DNA of 5,696 nucleotides, taken from the NCBI GenBank assembly GCA_027424065.1, contig DAIBYH010000034.1, positions 1-5,696 on the forward strand. Reading direction: 5' to 3'. The first letter of the stretch is position 1, and every line of letters begins with the position of its first letter. The position numbers were made by a program, and so were the translations under genes. Below the pieces are notes generated by a model. It made no database searches. It was not told the DNA's origin and was given only the letters and a program-made list of their open reading frames with translations. Source of the DNA: Candidatus Parcubacteria bacterium. GTDB lineage: Bacteria > Patescibacteriota > Minisyncoccia > UBA6257 > 2-01-FULL-56-20. Positions 1-4,857 of this stretch are shown here, piece by piece.

Positions 1-1
1 T

Positions 2-319
2 ACAGCAACAACCGCTACGACCTCCAATAGCCGTTCGGTGAGCAATGGCTGGATACCGATCAACCTTGCGCTCATCAGTTCCGGTGCGCCTATTGCGCAG
101 TGGCCGGTGGATCCTTCATACGGCATTGGAGCCGCGACGGCAGGCAACACCAATGCGGGCCACTTCTATTCCTACATTCCGGGTTCCAATAACTCGTATA
201 AGATCGCTGCAAAAATGGAGAGTGTTATCTATTCCAACGGCGGTTCGGGTGACCTGGAGTCGACGGATGGCGGTGTTGATCCCTACATGTACGAACAGGG
301 GACCAATATGTCGCTTTAG
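2..319 (+). CDS. C-terminal part of a type IV pilin-like (prepilin) protein, 5' end outside window
   Basis: An open frame enters from the left edge and ends at TAG 317-319, giving about 105 residues. The visible part is Ser/Thr/Asn/Gly-rich and contains WPVDPSYG, then HFYSYIPGSNNSYKIAAKMES, then a short acidic segment with DGGVDP, and ends YEQGTNMSL. This order (a trimmed WPxDP segment, a Tyr-rich strand, a 'K/L-MES' helix, an acidic loop and a terminal 'YExGTN-L') is, from memory, the usual C-terminal globular half of pilin/pseudopilin-like proteins with an N-terminal methylation helix in Patescibacteria. The diagnostic prepilin peptidase site and hydrophobic helix would lie upstream of the window, so the family call is an inference. 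Such proteins are exported and assembled into type IV pili used for attachment or DNA uptake. No start is visible; a GTG at 38 is internal. A strong terminator follows 22 nt after the stop. Confidence 0.6.
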   Translation, partial: TATTATTSNSRSVSNGWIPINLALISSGAPIAQWPVDPSYGIGAATAGNTNAGHFYSYIPGSNNSYKIAAKMESVIYSNGGSGDLESTDGGVDPYMYEQGTNMSL

Positions 320-341
320 TGAGCAAGGCTTTGTCTCTCGC

Positions 342-373
342 AACGAAAAACGCCCTTCGGGGCGTTTTTCGTT
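342..373 (+). terminator. Intrinsic terminator of the pilin-like gene, 14-bp perfect stem with UUCG loop
   Basis: The arm 342-355 (AACGAAAAACGCCC) pairs perfectly with 360-373 around a TTCG tetraloop closed by C-G, which is an exceptionally stable loop. The A5 and T5 tracts lie inside the stem, so the structure presents a U-tract after a GC-rich core on either strand and could work in both directions. It starts 22 nt after the pilin stop and separates that gene from the recO unit. Confidence 0.9.
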
Positions 374-382
374 ATTTGATAA

Positions 383-462
383 GAGCCGTCCCTCCTCTCG
401 CTCCTCCCTCGAAAGGGAGGAGAAGTCCCTCCCCTTATCTTAGGGGAGGTTAGGAGGGGTTC
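383..462. repeat. C/G-rich compound palindrome: two hairpins enclosed by an outer stem, probable dispersed repeat
   Basis: Hairpin A pairs 401-409 (CTCCTCCCT) with 414-422 over a CGAA loop. Hairpin B pairs 428-435 (CCTCCCCT) with 442-449 over a 6-nt loop. An outer stem pairs 390-396 (CCCTCCT) with 452-458, and 383-387 can alternatively pair with 458-462 including one G-U. The whole could fold as a three-way junction, or as a cruciform in DNA. It fills most of the gap between the pilin terminator and the recO promoter. No open frame or protein-coding signal is seen. By appearance it resembles REP/MITE-like intergenic palindromes, but only one copy lies in this window, so the repeat status is inferred. 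Confidence 0.55.
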
Positions 463-469
463 CGGGTCA

Positions 470-478
470 TGCTACAAT
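470..478 (+). promoter_or_regulatory. Extended -10 promoter for recO, predicted leaderless start
   Basis: TG-C-TACAAT (TG at 470-471, hexamer 473-478) matches the sigma70 extended -10 element; the hexamer is 5/6 to TATAAT. No good -35 box is found 16-18 bp upstream (TTAGGA at 450-455 is poor), as is common with extended -10 promoters. Six bases separate the hexamer from A485, so transcription would begin at the first base of the recO start codon. There is no purine-rich Shine-Dalgarno element in front of that ATG, which fits a leaderless mRNA. Confidence 0.6.
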
Positions 479-484
479 GAGCGC

Positions 485-985
485 ATGGAAGAATATGTGA
501 CCGATGCATTGGTCCTTACGAAGGCGCCGATGGGAGAGCGCGACGGACGGTATACGCTCTTCGCTGAGCGGTTCGGGAAGCTTGCGGCGAAGGTCAAGAG
601 TTCGCGCGCCATTACCTCCAAACTTGCCGGGCATCTGGAGCCGGGTTCGTTCGTGACCGTGCGGTTTCTTGATATGGGGTCGTTCCAGGTCGTGGACGCA
701 CTGAAGTCGGGCAAGGCCGATATTGCGCCCGCCGACCTCGCCCGCCTGAGAGACCTTCTCCCGGACCTTCAGGCGGAACCCGACCTGTGGCAATTGCTCG
801 TGCGAGGGGCGTTCTCCTGGAATGGCGTCCTGCGGACGCTCGGCTGGGATCCGCGCGGGGCATGCTGTGCGCTTTGCGGTCGAAGCGCGGAATATTTTTC
901 CGGCGCGCGGCAGGAATTTTTCTGCGGATCCTGCGTTTTAAAGATGGGCGGGAATAGGGTATCATATATCAAAGTGGAGCCGTAA
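485..985 (+). CDS. recO: DNA repair protein RecO, short form
   Basis: RecO loads RecA onto SSB-coated single-stranded DNA together with RecR in the RecFOR pathway, and anneals complementary strands. The 166-residue product begins with the RecO OB-fold: YVTDALVL (4-11), a GERD turn (17-20), YTLFAERFGKL (23-33), then an SRAITSKLAGHLEPGSFV stretch (40-57) that carries basic residues expected at the DNA-binding face. The second half is helical and ends in a zinc-finger-like pair, C128-x2-C131 and C147-x2-C150, as in the zinc-bearing RecO proteins. Typical RecO is around 230-250 residues, so the C-terminal helical part is shortened; the frame is intact and stops at TAA, so this is a compact form, not a broken gene. 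ATG 485 is chosen because it fits the family N-terminus and the promoter. It is followed after 14 nt by the surface-protein gene, possibly cotranscribed. Confidence 0.9.
   Translation: MEEYVTDALVLTKAPMGERDGRYTLFAERFGKLAAKVKSSRAITSKLAGHLEPGSFVTVRFLDMGSFQVVDALKSGKADIAPADLARLRDLLPDLQAEPDLWQLLVRGAFSWNGVLRTLGWDPRGACCALCGRSAEYFSGARQEFFCGSCVLKMGGNRVSYIKVEP
937..965 (+). promoter_or_regulatory. Weak candidate promoter for the DUF11-like gene, inside the recO 3' end
   Basis: TTTAAA (937-942) and TATCAT (960-965) are spaced by 17 bp, with 4/6 and 5/6 matches to the sigma70 boxes. Transcription would start near 972 and give a leader of about 28 nt that has no well-placed Shine-Dalgarno (GTGGAG at 974-979 lies too far from the ATG) but is very T-rich just before the start codon. 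Read-through from recO is an equally good explanation for expression. Confidence 0.3.
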
Positions 986-999
986 TCTTTTTTATTTTT

Positions 1000-2859
1000 A
1001 TGGAGGGCTACAATCCGAACGCCATTTGGACGAGCAAGAAAAAGAAGGTGGACTATACGCCGCCGGAGCCGTATCATCCGCCGCGCACTCCGGAACCGAA
1101 AGCACCGCGGCCCGACACCGGTGCGCCGGGATCAGGAAAGAAAGTCCTCATTTTCAGTATCATTGCCGTTGTGGCGCTTGCGGCTGCCGGCGGGGCCTGG
1201 TTCTTTCTGAGTCGTCCCGTGCCGGCGCCGGCGGTGAGCATGGGCTTCGCGGTGCCGCCCCAGGTTCCGGTCGGCGATCCCTTCGCCCTTTCGGTGCTCT
1301 ATACCAACAGTTCAACCGTCCCGTTGCGGAATGCGTCGCTTGCGATCGGTCTTCCGGCGGGCGTGTTCTTTGCGGGACAGCCCGCAATGCAACAGGCGGA
1401 GACGGTCCAGATCGGCGACGTTGCGCCGGGATATTCCGGGACAGAGAACATTTCGCTCGTCGCCGCGGCGACGGCCGCGAGCGTCGTTCATGTGAGCTCG
1501 ACCCTTTCCTATGCCACGGATGCCTCAAAGGGGAAATTATTTTCCACTTCCGTCGGAACGAGTCTGGCGGTCGGGTCGCCCGTCCTGAATCTCGCGATCT
1601 CGGCCCCGACAAACGTCTTTGCGGGCCAGGATTTCACGTCAGTGATCTCCTACCAGAATGCTTCCGCGCATGCCTTGAGCGGCGTAACCATCTCGCTTCA
1701 GTATCCGCAAGGTTTTTCTTTCGTCGCCGCAACGCCGACGCCGGCGTTTCCGGGAAACAGCAGCTGGAACATCGGGTCGCTCCCGCAGGGCGGCACCGGT
1801 ACGATCACGGTCACGGGGTCCGTGAGCGGCAAAACATCGGCGCTCTATTCGCTTTCCGGGACCGCCGCGGAGAATATTTCCGGAACAACGTATACGGTCG
1901 CCGCACAGGCGGCGAATATCGCCATCATGACCTCGCCTCTTGCCGTGAGCGCCGTGCTCGATAACACATCGAACTACGTTGCCGGACTGGGGGATAACCT
2001 GGACTACACCATCACCTATGCCAATACCTCCAATGTCACGTTCCATAATGTCGCCGTAACGGCGGTCTTGAGCGGCGCAATGTTCGATCTCGGGTCGGTG
2101 CAGAGCAAGGCAGCATTCAATTCCAAAACGAACACGCTGACCTGGTATCCCGCGAACACGCCGGCGCTTGCCTCCGTCGCGCCGGGAACCACCGGGACGC
2201 TTGATCTCCGCATCACGACGAAATCGGCGTTCCCCATCGTGACCTCAACGGACAAGAACTTCACGCTCGGCCTGCATCTCGGGATCGCGTCGCCGACCGT
2301 GCCGCCGGGAACGACGGCGACCTCCACCTCGGCATCGGCCGACATCACGAACAAGGTCGGCGGCATGCTCGCGATCGCGGCGACCGGCTACCGCTACGAA
2401 CCGACCGTCGCCATCAGGAATTCGGGGCCTTATCCGCCGAAGGTCAATCAGCCGACGACCTATACGATCCACTGGGATCTGACGGACTATGCGACCGATG
2501 TGAGCAATGTGACCGTTTCCGCCTATCTGCAGTCCGGAACGACCTGCACCGGAGAGATCATGAGCAATATCTCCGCCGAGCCCGTCTGCGATCCGTCGAC
2601 GGGCGAAGTGACCTGGACCATTCCGGGCGTCGCGGCGGGGACCGGCATCATCGGCAAACCGCTTGAGGCGGTCTTCCAGGTGGAGAACACGCCGGCGGTG
2701 AACCAGGTCGGTCAGACGATCACGCTCCTCGGCAAGACGACCGTGAGCGGAACCGATGTTTTCACCGGAAACACGCTTACGGCGTCCGCCGACCCGATCG
2801 GCACCGATCTTCCGAACGATACCGCCATCACGACGCCGAACCGCGATGTCGTGCAATGA
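1000..2859 (+). CDS. Single-pass membrane-anchored surface protein with DUF11/CARDB-like beta-sandwich repeats
   Basis: The 619-residue product has a short cytoplasmic tail (1-46) with a KKKK cluster (13-16) and a Pro-rich stretch (21-38), a transmembrane helix at about 49-70 preceded by KK, and a large Thr/Ser/Val/Gly-rich exterior. Positive charge before the helix predicts N-in/C-out topology. The exterior reads as about four related beta-sandwich units at roughly 78-190, 195-308, 313-450 and 463-600. They share a 'strand, YxNxS, strand, LPxG or similar, xIGxLxPG, Thr/Val-rich strand' pattern, e.g. SVLYTNSS (98-105), SVISYQNAS (214-222) and YTITYANTS (336-344). This is typical of DUF11/CARDB-type adhesin or cell-surface repeat proteins, where 'GSLPQGGTG' and 'SVAPGTTG' turns close each unit. 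Only two cysteines occur in the exterior (C516, C530), in the last unit, and could form a disulfide. No enzymatic motif, sortase signal or second TM is seen. The role is unknown; adhesion or envelope structure is a guess. No Shine-Dalgarno precedes the ATG. Confidence 0.88.
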   Translation: MEGYNPNAIWTSKKKKVDYTPPEPYHPPRTPEPKAPRPDTGAPGSGKKVLIFSIIAVVALAAAGGAWFFLSRPVPAPAVSMGFAVPPQVPVGDPFALSVLYTNSSTVPLRNASLAIGLPAGVFFAGQPAMQQAETVQIGDVAPGYSGTENISLVAAATAASVVHVSSTLSYATDASKGKLFSTSVGTSLAVGSPVLNLAISAPTNVFAGQDFTSVISYQNASAHALSGVTISLQYPQGFSFVAATPTPAFPGNSSWNIGSLPQGGTGTITVTGSVSGKTSALYSLSGTAAENISGTTYTVAAQAANIAIMTSPLAVSAVLDNTSNYVAGLGDNLDYTITYANTSNVTFHNVAVTAVLSGAMFDLGSVQSKAAFNSKTNTLTWYPANTPALASVAPGTTGTLDLRITTKSAFPIVTSTDKNFTLGLHLGIASPTVPPGTTATSTSASADITNKVGGMLAIAATGYRYEPTVAIRNSGPYPPKVNQPTTYTIHWDLTDYATDVSNVTVSAYLQSGTTCTGEIMSNISAEPVCDPSTGEVTWTIPGVAAGTGIIGKPLEAVFQVENTPAVNQVGQTITLLGKTTVSGTDVFTGNTLTASADPIGTDLPNDTAITTPNRDVVQ

Positions 2860-2879
2860 CGGAGGGCGTCATGATTGCA
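2852..2879 (+). terminator. Possible weak hairpin overlapping the stop codon of the DUF11-like gene
   Basis: TGCAA (2852-2856) pairs with TTGCA (2875-2879) and TGACG (2857-2861) with CGTCA (2867-2871), with a TGA bulge at 2872-2874 and a 5-nt loop. The stop codon TGA 2857-2859 lies in the stem. The following sequence is A/T-rich (TATCTTTTAATTACG) but lacks a clean T-run, so termination would be weak. The right arm also overlaps the putative -35 box of the synthetase promoter. Confidence 0.35.
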
Positions 2880-2903
2880 AATATCTTTTAATTACGTTTT
2901 AAT
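2875..2903 (+). promoter_or_regulatory. Candidate sigma70-type promoter for glycyl-tRNA synthetase, predicted leaderless
   Basis: TTGCAA (2875-2880; 4/6 to TTGACA) is separated by exactly 17 bp from TTTAAT (2898-2903; 5/6 to TATAAT). The start codon at 2912 begins 8 nt after the -10 box, so the transcript should start at or within a base or two of the ATG. No Shine-Dalgarno lies upstream. A second TTTAAT at 2887-2892 is an alternative -10 with less suitable spacing. Confidence 0.5.
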
Positions 2904-2911
2904 CATTCGGT

Positions 2912-4393
2912 ATGGCCGATCAGTATGAAAATCTGATGGAGAAGATCGTGAGCCTGTCAAAGCGCCGGGGATTCGTGTTCCCGGGGTCCGAGATCTATGG
3001 CGGCCTTGCGAACTCCTACGAATACGGCCCGCTCGGCGTGGAGCTCAAGAAGAACATCCAGGACGAATGGTGGAATGCGTTTGTCCGCCGCCGGAGCGAC
3101 ATGGTCGGTCTTGATTCTTCCATCATCCTCCATCCGAAGGTGTGGGAAGCGTCGGGGCATGTTGCCGGCTTCAGCGATGCGATGATCGACTGCAAGAACT
3201 GCAAGACCCGCACCCGCGCCGATCATCTGGTGGAGGATTATCTGGAGGAGCACGGAACCGACCCCGCAAAATACCGGATCCCCGATGTTTTTGATCCTGC
3301 AGGATCCGGGTTTTCCGGCCGCGAGGAGATTGAGACCATCGTGAAGAGCGGGAAAGTGGAGGGCCTGAAGGAGCAGCAGTTCGATTCGCTGATCCAGTGG
3401 TTCAAGGTCCCGTGTCCCACCTGCGGAAAGTTCGATTGGACGCCGGTTCGGAAGTTCAATCTTCTTTTCGAGACGCATATCGGCATCGTGCCGGAGGCGC
3501 AGTCCAAGGCCTATCTGCGCGGCGAGACCGCACAGGGCATTTTCGTTTCGTTCAAGAATATCGTGGACTCCAGCCGCGTAACGCTTCCGTTCGGCGTCGG
3601 CCAGCTCGGCAAGAGCTTCCGTAACGAGATCACGAAGGGCAATTTCATTTTCCGGACGCTGGAATTCGAACAGGGCGAGATCGAATATTTCTTCGATCCC
3701 GAGGCGGACGACTGGCAGAAGTTATTCGAGGAATGGAAGAAAAGCCTGTGGGATTTCGTGACCGGCGATCTGCGCATCCGCACGGAAAACCTCCGGTGGC
3801 GCGAGCATGGCGACGAGGAGCGGAGCTTCTACAGCAAGCGCACGGAGGACCTGGAATACCGGTTCCCGTTCGGATTCAAGGAACTGTGGGGCCTGGCCTA
3901 TCGCACCGATTATGATCTGACGCAGCATCAGAAGTATTCCGGCCTGGACCTGTCCTATCAGGATCCCGCGACCGGAAAGAGGATCGTTCCGCACGTCATC
4001 GAGCCGGCGGTCGGCATTAACCGCCTGATGGCAATGGTGCTTCTTGATGCTTATGCGGAGGAAGGGGATCGCGTTGTCCTGAAGCTGCCGCCGCGGATCG
4101 CACCGTACAAGGCGGCCGTTTTCCCGCTGCTTCGCAACAAGGAAGAGCTGGTCGGGAAGGCGCGCGAAGTGTACGAAGGGCTTCGGAAAAAGTTCCTGGT
4201 CGCCTGGGATGATCGCGGGAACATCGGGAAGCGGTACTATGCCCAGGATGAGATCGGCACGCCGTACTGCATCACGATCGACTTCGATACGCTTGAAAAG
4301 GGCGATGTCACGGTCCGCGACCGCGATACGGCGGCACAGGAACGGATCAAGATAGAGGACCTGGAGGATTTCATTACGAAAAAATTATCCTAA
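2912..4393 (+). CDS. glyQS: Glycine--tRNA ligase, single-chain alpha2 class II type
   Basis: Charges tRNA-Gly with glycine using ATP, in the cytoplasm. The 493-residue chain is the eukaryote/archaea/Thermus-like homodimeric form, not the alpha2beta2 GlyQ+GlyS enzyme. Seen in order: N-terminal SLSKRRGFVFPGSEIYGG (14-31) and YEYGPLGVELKKNIQDEWW (36-54) containing class II motif 1; HPKVWEASGHVAGFSD (74-89); a zinc-type pair C94-x2-C97 with C168-x2-C171; LRGETAQGIF (202-211); motif 2 with SFRNEI (235-240) and FEQGEIEYF (252-260); EPAVGINR (364-371) as motif 3 with its Arg; and a C-terminal anticodon-binding domain from about 391 (LPPRIAPYKAAVFPL) to the end, with DDRGNIGKRYYAQDEIGTPY (433-452) typical. 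Length and all motifs suggest a complete, active enzyme. Motif 3 usually reads G-(V/A/L)-(D/E)-R, so the Asn is a mild variation. It ends 20 nt before a strong terminator and appears to be a single-gene unit. Confidence 0.97.
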   Translation: MADQYENLMEKIVSLSKRRGFVFPGSEIYGGLANSYEYGPLGVELKKNIQDEWWNAFVRRRSDMVGLDSSIILHPKVWEASGHVAGFSDAMIDCKNCKTRTRADHLVEDYLEEHGTDPAKYRIPDVFDPAGSGFSGREEIETIVKSGKVEGLKEQQFDSLIQWFKVPCPTCGKFDWTPVRKFNLLFETHIGIVPEAQSKAYLRGETAQGIFVSFKNIVDSSRVTLPFGVGQLGKSFRNEITKGNFIFRTLEFEQGEIEYFFDPEADDWQKLFEEWKKSLWDFVTGDLRIRTENLRWREHGDEERSFYSKRTEDLEYRFPFGFKELWGLAYRTDYDLTQHQKYSGLDLSYQDPATGKRIVPHVIEPAVGINRLMAMVLLDAYAEEGDRVVLKLPPRIAPYKAAVFPLLRNKEELVGKAREVYEGLRKKFLVAWDDRGNIGKRYYAQDEIGTPYCITIDFDTLEKGDVTVRDRDTAAQERIKIEDLEDFITKKLS

Positions 4394-4412
4394 CTGTTCT
4401 GAAATATGATTC

Positions 4413-4444
4413 AGGCGCGCTTCCGGGGAAGCGCGCCTTTTCTT
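4413..4444 (+). terminator. Intrinsic terminator of glycyl-tRNA synthetase, between convergent genes
   Basis: AGGCGCGCTTC (4413-4423) pairs with GAAGCGCGCCT (4428-4438) over a CGGG loop, and TTTTCTT (4438-4444) follows: a GC-rich stem plus U-tract on the plus strand. The U-tract runs into the stop codon of the minus-strand membrane gene (TAA, complement of 4443-4445). In the minus direction the same stem is followed by TGAATCAT without a T-run, so it is a weaker terminator for that gene. Confidence 0.9.
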
Positions 4445-4751
4445 AGTACCATCCGAGAACGATATTGGTTCCTGTTACCCAGAGGAGCGTTATGGCCATG
4501 CAGACGAGTATGCCGATGCTTTTGATGCAGATGCGCAGGTCGTCCGAGATCTTCCGCTGCGATGCGGCAACGGCGGTGATCTTTCGATATATGGCCAGGA
4601 ATACCGCATATGCCGTAGCACAAGCTGCGATCCCGCATGCCGGACCGTAATGCTCGGCGAGCGGGGCGACGTCAAAAAGCGACATGCAGAGAATGGCGAG
4701 GAGCACCGGAAGATCGCGATCCTTCGGTGTTGCAACGTTCGTATTCGTCAA
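4443..4751 (-). CDS. Small membrane protein of unknown function, TTG start
   Basis: The 102-residue product is not recognised as a named family. Hydrophobic segments suggest three helices: about 14-31 (LPVLLAILCMSLFDVAPL), about 36-54 (YGPACGIAACATAYAVFLA) and about 78-99 (KSIGILVCMAITLLWVTG...). A basic, polar loop (YRKITAVAASQRKISDDLR, 55-73) lies between the second and third helices and is probably cytoplasmic, which would place the N-terminus outside. Cysteines at 22, 39, 44, 75 and 84 lie in or near the membrane segments, without a metal-site pattern. The start is TTG 4751-4749, supported by AGGAG seven bases upstream and a perfect promoter further up; the first in-frame ATG (codon 23, 4685-4683) would delete most of helix 1. 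It is divergent from murA and tail-to-tail with the synthetase. Coding status is well supported by the signals; function is open. Confidence 0.72.
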   Translation of the reverse strand: MTNTNVATPKDRDLPVLLAILCMSLFDVAPLAEHYGPACGIAACATAYAVFLAIYRKITAVAASQRKISDDLRICIKSIGILVCMAITLLWVTGTNIVLGWY

Positions 4752-4758
4752 TTTTTTG

Positions 4759-4763
4759 CTCCT
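4759..4763 (-). promoter_or_regulatory. Shine-Dalgarno site deciding the TTG start of the small membrane protein
   Basis: On the minus strand AGGAG lies seven bases (CAAAAAA) before TTG 4751-4749, the optimal spacing. It is the only clear Shine-Dalgarno among the starts visible in this window. Confidence 0.8.
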
Positions 4764-4791
4764 GGAGCGGAAAGTTGGTGGATCTGCATAA

Positions 4792-4820
4792 ATTATATTG
4801 ACTTATTGACAAACTGTCAA
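4792..4820 (-). promoter_or_regulatory. Perfect consensus sigma70 promoter of the small membrane protein gene
   Basis: Read on the minus strand, TTGACA (4820-4815), exactly 17 bp of spacer, and TATAAT (4797-4792): 12/12 to consensus at optimal spacing. The expected start is A at 4785, giving a leader of about 34 nt with the Shine-Dalgarno near its end. The -35 box coincides with one arm of a short inverted repeat. Confidence 0.88.
4806..4820. repeat. Short inverted repeat TTGACA-AAC-TGTCAA, possible operator
   Basis: Two 6-bp arms (4806-4811 and 4815-4820) are perfect inverted copies around a 3-bp centre. The right arm is the -35 box of the minus-strand promoter, and the whole ends one base before the putative murA -35 box. 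A further TTGAC direct copy lies at 4798-4802. A dimeric regulator bound here would block the minus-strand promoter and touch the murA promoter. It may instead simply reflect a TTGACA box occurring on both strands; no regulator is encoded nearby. Confidence 0.4.
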
Positions 4821-4821
4821 T

Positions 4822-4849
4822 TTGAAAAGTCGGGGAAAAACGATATGCT
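4822..4849 (+). promoter_or_regulatory. Candidate sigma70-type promoter for murA, predicted leaderless
   Basis: TTGAAA (4822-4827; 5/6) and TATGCT (4844-4849; 4/6) are separated by 16 bp. ATG 4858 lies 8 nt past the -10 box, near the expected start point, and no Shine-Dalgarno is present in front of either ATG 4852 or ATG 4858. The -35 box is back to back with that of the divergent promoter, one base apart. Confidence 0.5.
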
Positions 4850-4857
4850 GTATGAGC

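Noticed and set aside
45..443. 132-residue plus-strand frame running through the terminator
   Set aside because: It overlaps the pilin-like frame, reads through the terminator hairpin and the palindrome, and is Arg/Ser-rich nonsense.
383..462. The paired structure as a tRNA or riboswitch
   Set aside because: There is no T-loop, anticodon-arm or known aptamer signature, and the arms are simple C/G-rich palindromes; a repeat element fits better.
477..500. Seven-codon upstream frame ATG AGC GCA... overlapping the recO start
   Set aside because: Its ATG lies within the -10 element, upstream of the expected transcription start, so it would not be in the mRNA.
1026..1964. 312-residue overlapping plus-strand frame within the DUF11-like gene
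   Set aside because: It is Arg/Gly/Cys-rich frame-shifted sequence, whereas the 1000-2859 frame has a TM segment and coherent repeats over its whole length.
2245..2856. 203-residue open frame on the minus strand inside the DUF11-like gene
   Set aside because: Composition is dominated by Arg, Gly and Asp in a GC-rich antisense frame; there is no family resemblance and no start signal.
2857..2859. TGA as a glycine codon (Gracilibacteria/Absconditabacteria code)
   Set aside because: No gene in the window has an internal TGA, conserved Gly positions in GlyRS and MurA use GGN codons, and read-through here would run into the synthetase gene.
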